From the NCBI GenBank assembly GCA_905221605.1, contig CAJNDS010001042.1, positions 1-39,283 on the forward strand: a stretch of DNA of 39,283 bases, read 5' to 3'. Numbering within the stretch: the stretch's first letter is position 1; the number at the start of each line of letters is the position of its first letter. The DNA comes from Symbiodinium natans (taxonomy: Eukaryota > Sar > Dinophyceae > Suessiales > Symbiodiniaceae). Position numbers and translations under genes: made by a program. Below are positions 1-9,261 of this stretch, piece by piece. The notes under the pieces were generated by a model. It ran no database searches, was not told where the DNA came from, and saw only the letters and a list, made by a program, of their open reading frames with translations.

Positions 1-337
1 ACGTCACTCTTCACGCAATGCGATTCGTAAACAAGCCCAGGAGCGTCCATGCAGTTTCACACGTCACGTCATGACATTACATGTCAGTTTTGTCTGCGTC
101 TTACACGGAACGTTTCACCCCATGTCACGTCCATGCCATTGTTTCATCATGTCTCCACACGCATGCAGATAGTGCATCGATTACCTTTGGCCACGACAAA
201 CCTTCGTTTCACCTTCACACGCTGTCACGAGCAGTTGAACACATGACCGCAGTGCAACATGCATGCACATGCCGGACCCTCACGCATCGCAGTTTTTGTG
301 ATCACGAGAGAAGCAGAGTGGTCTCACCCTCCTGTTC
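1..337. other. Leading segment without a recognisable gene
   Basis: No convincing coding segment or structured repeat is visible. Short open frames exist on the plus strand, but their compositions look accidental (many His, Cys and Thr from CAT/CAC-rich DNA). The stretch lies immediately upstream of the first credible ORF and could be its leader or the end of an upstream exon outside the window. Confidence 0.5.
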
Positions 338-1297
338 ATGAACTCAGAAGAGGACCTAGAACATGCATTACACCGCTGGCTGGCTGGACAAGTGCCGGAT
401 CACTACATCGTCCAAGTTTTCGGCCCTCGCATGTTGCAGAAGTGGCAGGCATTGCTTGTTAGCATAGTGGAGGAAAGCGACGTTCCGGCCATCCCCGATG
501 AGAGTCCACCACAACCTCGACCGTGGACAACCAACATGCACCCGGCCCGCTACATCGACGGCATCGCCACACAGGAAGAAGGACTCAGCTTGTCAATCAA
601 CCGCTTCCGACAGCAAACCATGCGCGCAAAACTTCTGCACCAATCCAGACTACGACCGTTGGAGATGGAGTACCAGCAGAGCATGGGCACAAATCATTTG
701 ACAGACGATGAAATTCTACCTGGCCAACAGGCCCGCCACGACGCGAATGTGAACACCGTTCCGAGCACCATTACCCCGGCCTCCACCATGCAGGAGCACG
801 CGAGCCGTTTCCAAAGATGGTATCCCAGTAGACAAGCTCCTCCTCTAGATCATGCCACGGGCATGTTCATGCAACCAGCTGAAGAACAAAATCCAGTCAG
901 AGACCTACAGACCTGGCACACCGGAGCGTTTCCACAAATGCCAGTTCCACTTGATCGCCGAGTACCTGATGATGGTGGAGATCCTCGACATCACGATCGA
1001 TCCAGATCCCCACTCCGCAACCCAGGAGTGCACACGCGTGGAACAATGGCCACCAGTCTACAGCAAATCTATGACAGCCTAGGGCACGCAGTGGACACGC
1101 AGGTTACATCACAACATCATGATCACGGGCATCTCCTTCCAGTTCTACCAGTCGATCAACTAGAACACGGACAAGTACCATGGTGGCGACGTCCCATCAA
1201 ACCAGGACTCCTACATATGCTACCTCAGGTTGAGCCCCACCACTGGGAGTTACAGGACGATGGCACACCGGTCATCAGGTACTACCCAACCGGATGA
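338..1297 (+). CDS. Unrecognised 319-aa ORF with an RSRSP segment
   Basis: I do not recognise the family. The 319-codon frame begins with an acidic, Leu/Trp-containing segment (residues ~1-50) that looks like a short helical domain. A Gln/His/Pro-rich middle follows, then an Arg-Ser motif of the RSRSP type near residues 215-225, and a Trp/His/Pro-rich tail. A stop ends it at 1297; the next good frame, 1358-2035, lies in the same reading phase, so both could be parts of one original ORF with one stop. The downstream ORF at 2988 has a similar RSRTP patch, suggesting the string belongs together. It may be a real ORF of an uncharacterised element, an exon, or a pseudogene fragment. Coding status is judged from residue composition only. 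Confidence 0.4.
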   Translation: MNSEEDLEHALHRWLAGQVPDHYIVQVFGPRMLQKWQALLVSIVEESDVPAIPDESPPQPRPWTTNMHPARYIDGIATQEEGLSLSINRFRQQTMRAKLLHQSRLRPLEMEYQQSMGTNHLTDDEILPGQQARHDANVNTVPSTITPASTMQEHASRFQRWYPSRQAPPLDHATGMFMQPAEEQNPVRDLQTWHTGAFPQMPVPLDRRVPDDGGDPRHHDRSRSPLRNPGVHTRGTMATSLQQIYDSLGHAVDTQVTSQHHDHGHLLPVLPVDQLEHGQVPWWRRPIKPGLLHMLPQVEPHHWELQDDGTPVIRYYPTG

Positions 1298-1357
1298 ACT
1301 TCCTACCCAAGCAGCTCGCGCACAAATTCCCTTCCAGAAACGCAGAAGAGCATCATC

Positions 1358-2035
1358 ATGTCCTGGGGCGAGTACATCGACGACCCTGCCACCCACGTAC
1401 AGATGCTCCGCCATGCAGAGTCCCTCAACGAGACCTCGAAGCAACGTCGACCTCACAGACTCAAGACATTACTTCGAGACATCATGACAGGACCTTCCGG
1501 ACTTCGTATTTTGCAATTGACAGCGTACCAGTTCAGGATGACGATACGCAAAGGCACGAATCCAGACATGGCCACCATGCCCAACCTATACCAGTTATGG
1601 CACTGGGGATACGTCAAGTTCAGAAGCGTCAACGAGGAAGTATGGATCTTCACACACAACCTTGCGGACCCCCGAACCATGGCCAGGTTGGAGCAAACCT
1701 GTGTACATTTTCACAGGATTTGGGCATCACAGATTCTGCCCAGCACAGCCGGCCTTGCACCTGTACTACCCACAACACAGGACCTTTGCGTGGTGATCCA
1801 CAACACCACTCCTCCTTTCCAACAACCGATGGCGGCCAGGTACAACACCATATCAGGCGTCATGACCATGCAGGAGGCAGCAACATCACTTTTCGGAAAG
1901 TTCATGCAGATGTACAACTACATAGGACATGGCCCAGCGTTGACGCAGCAGTCAAATCCAAGCAGGAGCACGACACTTTTCTGCTATCAGACGATTGGCC
2001 CACCAACATCTGGACGGACACGCTTCAGAAAATGA
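1358..2035 (+). CDS. Unrecognised 225-aa ORF, same phase as the preceding one
   Basis: The family is not recognised. The frame has balanced, globular-looking composition over roughly residues 1-205, with regularly spaced Trp, Tyr, Leu and Met (for example a Leu-Trp-His-Trp patch near residues 88-91). The last ~20 residues become Ser/Thr/Arg-rich, which suggests the true coding phase changes near 1,960-2,000, where another plus-strand frame becomes protein-like. It lies 60 nt after the stop of the 319-aa ORF in the same phase. No cofactor, nuclease or polymerase motif is visible. An internal exon or a fragment of a mobile-element protein are both possible. Confidence 0.4.
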   Translation: MSWGEYIDDPATHVQMLRHAESLNETSKQRRPHRLKTLLRDIMTGPSGLRILQLTAYQFRMTIRKGTNPDMATMPNLYQLWHWGYVKFRSVNEEVWIFTHNLADPRTMARLEQTCVHFHRIWASQILPSTAGLAPVLPTTQDLCVVIHNTTPPFQQPMAARYNTISGVMTMQEAATSLFGKFMQMYNYIGHGPALTQQSNPSRSTTLFCYQTIGPPTSGRTRFRK

Positions 2036-2840
2036 CGACCACATCACCATGGACTGCACCTATTGAATCGGACATCAGAACCAAGCTCACCATCGATCAC
2101 ATCTTCCATGACGTGATTCCCCACATGATCTGGACACCCAGATTCGCAGTACCCTTAACGCCGCAACAACTCCATGCAGTTCAGATATCTACCAAGGCGG
2201 CACATGTGCTTCATCGACTATGGGATCCACTGCTGTTCACCTTCGCTGACCCGTGCCACTCTTCGCAAGGTCACGACACCAAGCACTCCAGCCAGCCACA
2301 CTTGACAGAGAAGTTCTACAAGATCACCAATGGGGAACAGGTTCCCGTCATCGCCATCCCAGCAAGCAGCGTGAGGGAAGCACACGCGGATTGGGCGTGG
2401 TTCCAATCTCATCACCAGCCACAAATGCCGTTCCGTTGGCTGGCATTACCGCTGTCGGCCACAAACCTCGCCAGAAGCCATTCGGTCTACTGGATCACGC
2501 ACAATGAAGGAGGACAAGTACGGCGACAACACGCTCGACATGTTCATCAACCCAATTGGTTCACACTGGATGGAGTACCAACGCCTTTTGAACAAGATCC
2601 TTCACTGGAACCTGACCAGGCACTTCCCACACCAACACAACAAGAATGGGAAGACTTTATCAGTCATAGACGAGCCCTACTTGAACTTCAACAACGCACC
2701 ACCGTGGACCAGCAGGGAGTCTCGCATGAGTGGCATTATGTTCGTTGATCATCAGTTGCTGGGACGTTTCACCCTGCGGAATGGACCCATGCACCATGAA
2801 TCGTTTCCGGACAGATCCCACTTCTGCATAGTAGCATGGC
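1965..2840 (+). pseudogene. Frame-shifted continuation of the unrecognised ORF string
   Basis: Protein-like composition continues from about 1,965 in a different plus phase (open to 2,748), then appears to move about 2,504 into a third frame (open to 3,004). The second part has credible segments such as YGDNTLDMFINPIG near 2,516-2,560 and loses coding character by about 2,840, where CAT/ATGCA-rich non-coding DNA begins. Two phase changes without obvious domain boundaries suggest indels in a decayed gene or unrecognised introns. No known family was identified. Confidence 0.3.
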
Positions 2841-2987
2841 ACGAATGCATGAGTTGCTCCATTCATGCTTCATTCATGCAACACGCGGCCACGAGAGTCT
2901 GTTGCATTGAACATGATCGCATTCATGCTGTCGCAGCGTCTAACCCGAGTTGTACAACACGCCATAGAGTGACACTGCATTCATACC

Positions 2988-4509
2988 ATGGCCGACAGAG
3001 ATAGGATGCATGCTGAACGTCGCACTCGTACTCACGATCGAGACCGAGATCTTCCTCAGGCCAGACCATCCAGAAGATTCAGCACACCAAGACCATCAAG
3101 GCGACACAGGAGCAGATCACGTACGCCAAGATCCTCATTCGCACCGCGAAGAAGTCCGCTTCCAAGTTCGAGACCGTCCTACACAAAACACAGACAATCA
3201 CCGGCAACCAGCTCAAGACGATCCACCAGTCGAAAACTCGCACTGCATCGCCGAGATCCAGGACGCAGAGGTCATCACAGCTTACCGGTGTACAGGGACT
3301 CGCCCGCCACCTCGCAGAGCCAAAGAGATATTGCGAGATGTTTTCAGCCAACCAGACAACGACCTCCCGGACCACTGGGACACCACGGACACGCTACACG
3401 ACCAAAATCAATACGGAGGCCTACAATTACCCAAGATCGTCCCCGCCACAGCCTCAGCACGCAAGAATGGTCGCTAGACATCAAAGTCTGGCAGGTGGCC
3501 TTCGAAGGGAAGCACAACTACATGCTTCGACAACTCGCGAACGGAAGATGGACCCAATTCCAGGGACACAAGTCCCTACCTGATGCTATTTTTCACATGA
3601 AACTATCCACCTTTATCCGCAACCGTGGCATTCGAGTGGAGGCCATCGCCGTCAACTATTGGAAGTGGAAGACTGGCACAGAGATGCTTCCCACGGAAGC
3701 TCAACGCAAAGAAGCCATGGAACTCCTTGTCAACAACGTCGGCGACCTCCTCATGCGCTACAACAACCCTCCGGCAGTACAACCTCAAGTACGTGCTCAA
3801 CTTGCCGAAAAAGAGGCCGAAATAGCGAACCTCCGTGCACAACTTTGCCAGCCAGAACATGGAAGACGCCTTTTCCACCAGGCATCATCCCACCCACTCA
3901 GACCCAGCTGCCCCAATTCTTCGAGACAACACCTGTGCAGCACCCGTCCCACAGGTCCCACCCACAACCACAGCGCGCCTCCCCGCCGTCAACCTCGACC
4001 CCCAACATGCATCGCCTTTTCCGGCCACTGCCCAACACGGAATACTCTCCGAGGTGGAGCTCGAAAACACACACATGGGGGGAATCGACACGCCATCATA
4101 CCAACCAAGCCCAGTCTCCGAGGCACCAACACCCACGCCCAATCCAGCGCCCCAGCTCTTTGAGTCACCCAGCACCAGACAGAACAAAGCACTACTCGAC
4201 ATCGTCAAGTCCTTTGACACCGACGAGCTCATTCCGTACTTGAGTGACATCGCGCCAAAAGCCGAACAATCGGAGACATTGAAGATGGACAAGATTCGGC
4301 AAGTCCATGACCTCACAAGCTCGCTGACACGATACGCTGCACCCACAACATGGATAAGCACGCTGAAGTTGAGTGGACCACGACTACAAGCACAGAAAGA
4401 CATCGCCCGCCTCACGCCCACGCCCACGTCGCCTGCCCAGGGCGACGGGCCCGATCGCCGCCGCCACGACTGGATTTTCCTGGACCCCGTAAGCCTTTGC
4501 CCAGCCTAG
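2988..4509 (+). pseudogene. RS-rich protein with a globular central domain, frame-broken
   Basis: The frame from 2,988 opens with an Arg/Asp/His leader and a strong Arg-Ser-rich region (residues ~10-90, including RHRSRSRTPRSS). This is the composition of SR-type RNA-binding or nuclear proteins and of some retroelement ORF1 proteins. A globular-looking part follows (residues ~165-265, rich in Trp, Lys and Leu), then a short Leu/Glu/Ala segment near residue 280 that looks coiled-coil-like. Around 3,840-3,860 coding character passes to another plus phase, open to 4,509, with a Pro/Thr-rich linker and a helical patch (residues ~125-195 of that frame). The switch implies an indel, a programmed shift or an intron. 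Family and function are unknown; an element-encoded nucleic-acid-binding protein is the best guess. Confidence 0.4.
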
Positions 4510-5606
4510 TGTTCAAAAGCGACAGGGAGCCTGTGCCGGCCGACCTCCTCGACCTCGCCCACGACTGGCCCAGACCTGCCACCGGCGCCCAGAGCCCCTG
4601 GCGGTCAGATCCCGCCCGACGCCTCCAAACTGGAAAAGCGTTCATGGGCCGACGTCGTCGATGACGCCACCTACGCTGAGCCTCAACCCTCACCTCCACA
4701 CGCAAAGACGTGCCCACCAAAACGCCTCCCGCCAAACCCAGCCCCGAAGTCGGCCATCACCTGTTTCAGACGACGTACGACGGCCGGACCTGGTACAACT
4801 TCTACAGCCTGAGCCAGCCCTTACGAGCTGCCCACCGGCCCCGCCCGTTCCGGTGCAACCGGAAACACTGTACAAGGCCGACCCGCCTCAGCCGTCGCAG
4901 CCTGAACCACAGCCAAAGCCCGACCCGCCCCAGCCCTTGCCCACGCCGCCTGCCCAAGATTCGCCCGCTGTCTCGTGCTTCGAGAAGGGCAATTTCAGCA
5001 TCGTCCGCGACGAGCGGGGTCGGATCTACATTCACCACCTCGACCACCAGCTGCTGGTCGCCCACGCCGAACAAGGCCTGACCACCGCCCAGTTTTTGCT
5101 GGCCACCGAAACGTTCAACATCCCGCACCGGCCCATACCCTTTCGCCCATCCGCCCGCCATACCGCCCCCCAACGGCCCGAACCTGCCCAGCCGGTGCCA
5201 ACGCCGCCTGCCTCGGAAGGCACGGCCGGCCCACAGGAGGAGACCGACACCGACCTCCTGGAAGACGGGACGCAGACCCTCCTTCAAGCCCAGGCCCACC
5301 TCCGACCGCCTCCAGCCCATGCCCCACCTGCTGATTGCCCAACCGCCGGACAGAAGGTACAGAGGCTGTACCATTTTGCCCAGTGTGTGCCTTGCTGACA
5401 CCTTCAGGTTTGCCCAGAACGAGGCCCAGGTCTGCTCTGTAGACCATGATCACCGTCTCAAGTGCGCTCGCCCATGCAGCACCCAGCCTTTCTGCCCATA
5501 CGGCCTCGTCTGCGCCCAGCGGATGTCCAGCCCAGACTTTGATGATCACGAAAAACACCAGTGCAGTCGGTGTCACGAATTCGACAGCCATTTTCACAGC
5601 CCGTGA
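4510..5606 (+). pseudogene. Pro-rich frame-broken tail ending in a Cys/His cluster
   Basis: Coding character hops between the three plus phases: a segment with SWADVVDDATYAEP near 4,650-4,690, one with YDGRTWYNFYSL near 4,776-4,815, a Pro/Gln-rich linker followed by a compact patch with ERGRIYIHHLDHQLLV near 5,010-5,060, and finally a frame from 5,319 to the stop at 5,606. The last part holds about nine Cys and His residues in some 45 residues (C-x-V-D-H-D-H ... C-x3-C ... C-x4-C ... H-x3-H-x-C-x2-C-H), which looks like a zinc-binding module. Three or more phase changes in 1.1 kb favour a decayed gene. The family is unknown. The next 45 nt lead into the first repeat module. Confidence 0.35.
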
Positions 5607-5647
5607 GGCCCTGGGAGCCCACCCTTTCCCAGCTCTCTAACTACAGT

Positions 5648-5695
5648 CTTTTCCCGAAAGCATCGCGAAGGGTTCTTCCGTGAGGAGCCCTCTGA
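5648..5695 (+). repeat. Hairpin header of repeat module 1
   Basis: The block TTTTCCCGAAAGC followed by GCGAAGGGTTCTTC lies directly before a 14-bp array. The same block recurs at about 6,483, 7,788 and 9,978, each time just before a 14-bp array. GAAG and CTTC around a GGTT loop can pair (CGAAG/CTTCG in copies 3 and 4). Confidence 0.7.
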
Positions 5696-5704
5696 CCCAA
5701 CAAC

Positions 5705-6081
5705 ATAGAGTGAAGTACATAGAGTGAAGTGCATAGCGTGAAGAGCATGGAGTGAAGTGCATAGCGTGAAGAGCATGGAGTGAAGTGCATAGAGTGAAGT
5801 GCATAGAGTGAAGTGCATAGAGTCAAGTGCATAGAGCGAAGTGCATGGAGTGAAGTGCATAGAGTCAAGTGCATAGAGTGAAGTGCATAGAGTGAAGTGC
5901 ATAGAGTCAAGTGCATAGAGTCAAGTGCATAGAGTCAAGTGCATAGAGTGAAGTGCATAGAGTGAAGTGCAGAGAGTAAAGTGCATAGAGTGAATTGCAT
6001 AGAGTGAATTGCATAGAGTGAATTGCATAGTGTGAATTGCATAGAGTGAAGTGCATAGAGTGAATTGCATAGAGTGAAGTA
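5705..6081 (+). repeat. 14-bp tandem array a1 (catagagtgaagtg)
   Basis: About 27 copies of a 14-bp unit, consensus catagagtgaagtg. Sub-types (gaattg, gtcaagtg, gaagag) are interspersed rather than random, suggesting unequal exchange or conversion. Because three units make 42 nt, long open frames appear on the minus strand (a 14-residue peptide period). I regard those as by-products and not genes. Confidence 0.9.
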
Positions 6082-6205
6082 GAAGTTAATATAGATTACG
6101 AGATTTACGTAGAATTTAATAGACCTTCGTACCCAGTCCTAGATTTCTAAATTAAAATTATTTTTTCTAAGGCGGCGGGCTGGGTTGACATCGCCAATCG
6201 GGATT
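6082..6205 (+). repeat. AT-rich trailer of module 1
   Basis: An AT-rich segment followed by TTTCTAAGGCGGCGGGCTGG, leading into the 73-bp repeats. It is nearly duplicated at about 6,913-7,009 and has a diverged counterpart at 7,974-8,030 and 10,194-10,255 (TATTAAATT..., TTTCTTA.GCTGGGGTGGG...). Confidence 0.6.
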
Positions 6206-6210
6206 GCAAC

Positions 6211-6480
6211 CCTCTGCGGGTTTCGGCGTGGTCGCGGTGCTAAAACCGTCGTTTTTTTACGTTTCTTTAGGTCCGCGGACAACCCTCTGCGGGTTTCGGC
6301 GTTGGCGCGGTGCCAAAACCGTCGTGTTTTTGCGTTTTGTGACATACAAACGTAACCCCTCTGCGGGTTTCGGCGTTGGCGCGGTGCCAAAGCCGTCGTG
6401 TTTTTGCGTTTCTTGACATGCAAACGTAACCCCTCTGCGGGTTTTCGCAAGGTCGCGGTGCGAAAACCGTAGTGTTTTTG
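6211..6480 (+). repeat. ~73-bp tandem array b1, 4 copies
   Basis: Four units start with CCCTCTGCGGG at about 6,211, 6,283, 6,358 and 6,432 (period 72-75 bp). Each continues with a TTTCGGCG..GCGGTGC block and a T-rich block before TTACG or TTGCG. Confidence 0.85.
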
Positions 6481-6482
6481 CG

Positions 6483-6530
6483 TTTTCCCGAAAGCATCGC
6501 GAAGGGTTCTTCCGTGCGGAGCCCTCTGAC
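6483..6530 (+). repeat. Hairpin header of repeat module 2
   Basis: Near-identical to the header at 5,648 including the following ~20 bp (GGAGCCCTCTGACCCAACAA), so modules 1 and 2 are copies of one larger duplication of about 0.83 kb. Confidence 0.75.
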
Positions 6531-6537
6531 CCAACAA

Positions 6538-6912
6538 CATAGAGTGAAGTACATAGAGTGAAGTGCATAGCGTGAAGAGCATGGAGTGAAGTGGAGTGAA
6601 GCGCATAGAGTGAAGTGCATAGAGTGAAGTGCGTAGAGTGAAGTGCATAGAGTGATGTGCATAGAGTCAAGTGCATAGAGTGAAGTGCATAGAGTCAAGT
6701 GCATAGAGTGAAGTGCATAGAGTCAAGTGCATAGAGTCAAGTGCATAGAGTGAAGTGCATAGAGTGAAGTGCAAAGAGTGAAGTGCATAGAGTGAATTGC
6801 ATAGAGTGAATTGCATAGAGTGAATTGCGTAGTGTGAATTGCATAGAGTGAAGTGCATAGAGTGAAGTGCATAGAGTGAAGCGCATAGAGTGAATTGCAT
6901 AGAGTGAAGTAG
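6538..6912 (+). repeat. 14-bp tandem array a2 (catagagtgaagtg)
   Basis: A second array of the same unit as a1 and almost the same length (375 bp). It has a small internal deletion near 6,590 and a different order of sub-types, so the two arrays have diverged by internal rearrangement since duplication. Confidence 0.9.
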
Positions 6913-7013
6913 AAGTCAATAGGTAGACCTTCGTACCCAGTCCTAGATTTCTAAATTAAAATTACTCTTTCTAAGGCGGCGGGCTGGGTTGACATCGCCA
7001 ATCGGGATTGCAA

Positions 7014-7590
7014 CCCTCTGCGGGTTTCGGCGTGGTCGCGGTGCTAAAACCGTCGTTTTTTTACGTTTCTTTAGGTCCGCGGACAAACCTCTGCGGGTTT
7101 CGGCGTGGTCGCGGTGCTAATGACCGTCGTTTTTTTACGTTTCTTGATGTGCGCGGACAACCCTCTGCGGGTTTCGGCGTGGTCGCGGTGCTAAAACCAT
7201 CGTTTTTTGCACATTTTTGCGCGCGCGTCAACCCTCTGCGGGGATTGGCGTGGTCGCGGCGCTAAAACCGTCGTTTTTTTACGTTTCTTGATTTGCGCGG
7301 ACAACCCTCTGCGGGTTTCGGCGTGGTCGCGGTGCTAAAACCGTCGTTTTTGGTACTTTTTTCCGTGGCCGCAGACAACCCTCTGCGGGTTTCGGCGTTG
7401 GCGCGGTGCCAAAACCGTCGTGTTTTTGCGTTTTGTGACATACAAACGTAACCCCTCTGCGGGTTTCGGCGTTGGCGCAGTGCCAAAGCCGTCGTGTTTT
7501 TGCGTTTCTTGACATGCAAAATGCAAACGTAACCCCTCTGCGGGTTTTCGCGTGGTCGCGGTGCGAAAACCGTAGTGTTTTTGCGTTTTT
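7014..7590 (+). repeat. ~73-bp tandem array b2, 8 copies
   Basis: CCCTCTGCGGG-type starts lie at about 7,014, 7,088, 7,161, 7,232, 7,304, 7,379, 7,453 and 7,534. The first units match b1 very closely together with the preceding trailer; the last three match the last units of b1. Confidence 0.85.
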
Positions 7591-7790
7591 TTTGTCGACT
7601 TGTGTAGCACAGACGTAGTACGCCGGGGACTTCCGTGGCTGGAAAATCGACTTTTGTAGTACAAACGTATAGTACAGACGTATAGTACGCCGGGGACACC
7701 CGGAGCTTCCGTGGCTGGAAAGTCGAGTTTTTGTAGTACAAACGTAGTACGCCGGACATGCGGAGCTTCCGTGGCTGGAAAGTCAACTTT
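7590..7790 (+). repeat. ~62-bp repeat family f, cluster f1
   Basis: About three units of a repeat built of GTCGAC (or a variant), a T run, two direct copies of GTAGTAC a few bases apart, CGCCG.GGAC, and GAGCTTCCGTGGCTGGAAA. The family recurs at 8,990-9,255, 9,778-9,985, 13,295-13,478, 14,425-14,560 and 15,285-15,410 and acts as a connector between the other arrays. Confidence 0.8.
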
Positions 7791-7835
7791 TTCCCGAAAG
7801 CTTCAGCGAAGGGTTCTTCGGAGAAAAAAAACGTC
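7788..7835 (+). repeat. Hairpin header of repeat module 3
   Basis: TTTTCCCGAAAGC followed by GCGAAGGGTTCTTCGG. It contains the 5-bp stem CGAAG/CTTCG with a GGTT loop and directly precedes the accatcaccacact array. Confidence 0.7.
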
Positions 7836-7839
7836 AACC

Positions 7840-7972
7840 TACCATCACCACACTATCATCACCACACTCCAATCACCACACTACCATCACCACACTACCA
7901 TCACCACACGACAATCACCACACTCCAATCTCCACACTACCATCACCACAGTACCATCACATCACTTCCGCT
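7840..7972 (+). repeat. 14-bp tandem array c1 (accatcaccacact)
   Basis: About nine or ten units of accatcaccacact with variants such as ccaatcaccacact. The unit length equals that of arrays a1 and a2, but the sequence differs. Confidence 0.85.
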
Positions 7973-7973
7973 A

Positions 7974-8062
7974 TTAAATTCTCTCTTATTTCTTAGGCTG
8001 GGGTGGGTTTCGCCGCGGCTAGCGCGATGCACCCCTCTGCGGGGATCGTGCGTGTCGGAGCG
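7974..8062 (+). repeat. Trailer block of module 3, duplicated at 10,194
   Basis: An 88-bp block (AT-rich start, then GCTGGGGTGGGTTTCGCCGC and GCGATGCACC) is almost identical to 10,194-10,281, which anchors modules 3 and 4 as copies. It runs into the first CTCTGCGGGG unit. Confidence 0.8.
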
Positions 8063-8505
8063 CTCCCGCTGTGCGTTTTTGCGCATTTAGATCTGCGCCC
8101 GCGCGCCCTCTGCGGGGATCGTGCGTGTCGGAGCGCTCCCGCTGTGCGTTTTTGCGCATTTCGATCTGCGCCCGCGCGCCCTCTGCGGGGATCGTGCGTG
8201 TCGGAGCGCTCCCGCTGTGCGTTTTTGCGCATTTAGATCTGCGCCCGCGCACCCTCTGCGGGGATCGTGCGTGTCGGAGCGCTCCCGCTGTGCGTTTTTG
8301 CGCATGTGGATTTGCGCCCGCGCACCCTCTGCGGGGATCGCGCGTGTCGGAGCGCTCCCGCTGTGCGTTTTTGCGCATTGTACAACTTGCTTCGCACACC
8401 CTCTGCGGGGATCGTGCGTGTCGGAGCGCTCCCGCTGTGCGTTTTTGCGTATTTTCAAGCGTGGTCGTGCACCCTCTGCGGGGATCGTGCGTGTCGGACC
8501 CTTCC
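8033..8505 (+). repeat. 73-bp tandem array d, 7 copies
   Basis: Units start CCCTCTGCGGGG at about 8,033, 8,107, 8,180, 8,252, 8,326, 8,399 and 8,472. Each contains ATCGTGCGTGTCGG, GCGCTCCCGCTGTGCG and a TTTTTGCGCAT block. The start motif, the period and the position of the TTTTTGCG block match arrays b1/b2, so d is a diverged homologue of b. Confidence 0.85.
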
Positions 8506-8507
8506 TC

Positions 8508-8985
8508 ACCTCTTCCTCTCCTCTTCCTCTCCTCTTCCTCTGCTCTTCCTCTGCTCTTCCTCTCCTCTTCTTTTCCTCTTCCTTTCTTCTTCCTCTCCTC
8601 TTCCTCTCCTCTTCCTCTCCTCTTCCTCTCCTCTTCCTCTCCTCTTCCTCTCCTCTTCCTCTCCTCTTCCTCTCCTCTTCTTTTCCTCTTCCTCTCCTCT
8701 TCCTCTCCTCTTCCTCTCCTCTTCCTCTCTTCTTCCTCTCCTCTTCCTCTCCTCTTCCTCTGCTCTTCTTTTCCTCTTCTTTTCCTCTTCCTCTCCTCTT
8801 CCTCTCCTCTTCTTTTCCTCTTCCTCTCCTCTTCCTCTCCTCTTCCTCTCCTCTTCCTCTCCTCTCCTCTTCCTCTCCTCTTCCTCTGCTCTTCCTCTGC
8901 TCTTCCTCTCCTCTTCCTCTCCTCTTCCTCTCCTCTTCCTCTCCTCTTCCTCTCCTCTTCCTCTGCTCTTCTTTTCTTCTTCCTC
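8508..8985 (+). repeat. 480-bp polypyrimidine tract (CTTCCTCTC)n
   Basis: An almost pure C/T strand built mainly on a 12-bp unit tcctctcctctt, with G interruptions in the form CTGCTCTT. The complementary strand is purine-rich. Long open frames (Ser/Leu/Pro on plus, Arg/Glu on minus) are by-products of composition. Confidence 0.95.
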
Positions 8986-8989
8986 TCCT

Positions 8990-9255
8990 GGAAAGTCGAC
9001 TTTTGTAGTACAAACGTAGTACGCCGCGGACGCCCGGAACTGCCGTGGCTGGAAAGTCGACTTTTTGTAGTACAAACGTAGTACGCCGCGGACGCCCGGA
9101 GCTGCCGTGGCTGGAAAGTCGACTTTTTGTAGTACAAATGTAGTACGCCGCGGACGCCCGGAGCTGCCGTAGCTGGAAAGTCGACTTTTTGTAGTACAAA
9201 CGTAGTACGCCGCGGACGCCAGGAGCTGCCGTAGCTGGAAAGTCGACTTTTTTTA
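8990..9255 (+). repeat. ~62-bp repeat family f, cluster f2
   Basis: Four nearly identical tandem units with GTCGAC, a T run, a doubled GTAGTAC and CGCCGCGGACGCC.GGAGCTG. This is the most homogeneous f cluster. Confidence 0.85.
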
Positions 9256-9261
9256 ACTCTA

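Noticed and set aside
5705-6912. Possible CRISPR array in the 14-bp repeats
   Set aside because: Units are contiguous without unique spacers, and the sequence is eukaryotic.
5594-6919. Minus-strand open frames with repeats of the type MHFTLCTSLYALHS
   Set aside because: They are direct translations of the 14-bp array (three units give 42 nt) and exist in several frames; no independent coding evidence.
9150-9180. CCGTAGC in the f repeat, matching the start of the dinoflagellate spliced leader
   Set aside because: Only 7 nt match, the following bases (TGGAAAG) differ from the leader, and most f units have CCGTGGC instead.
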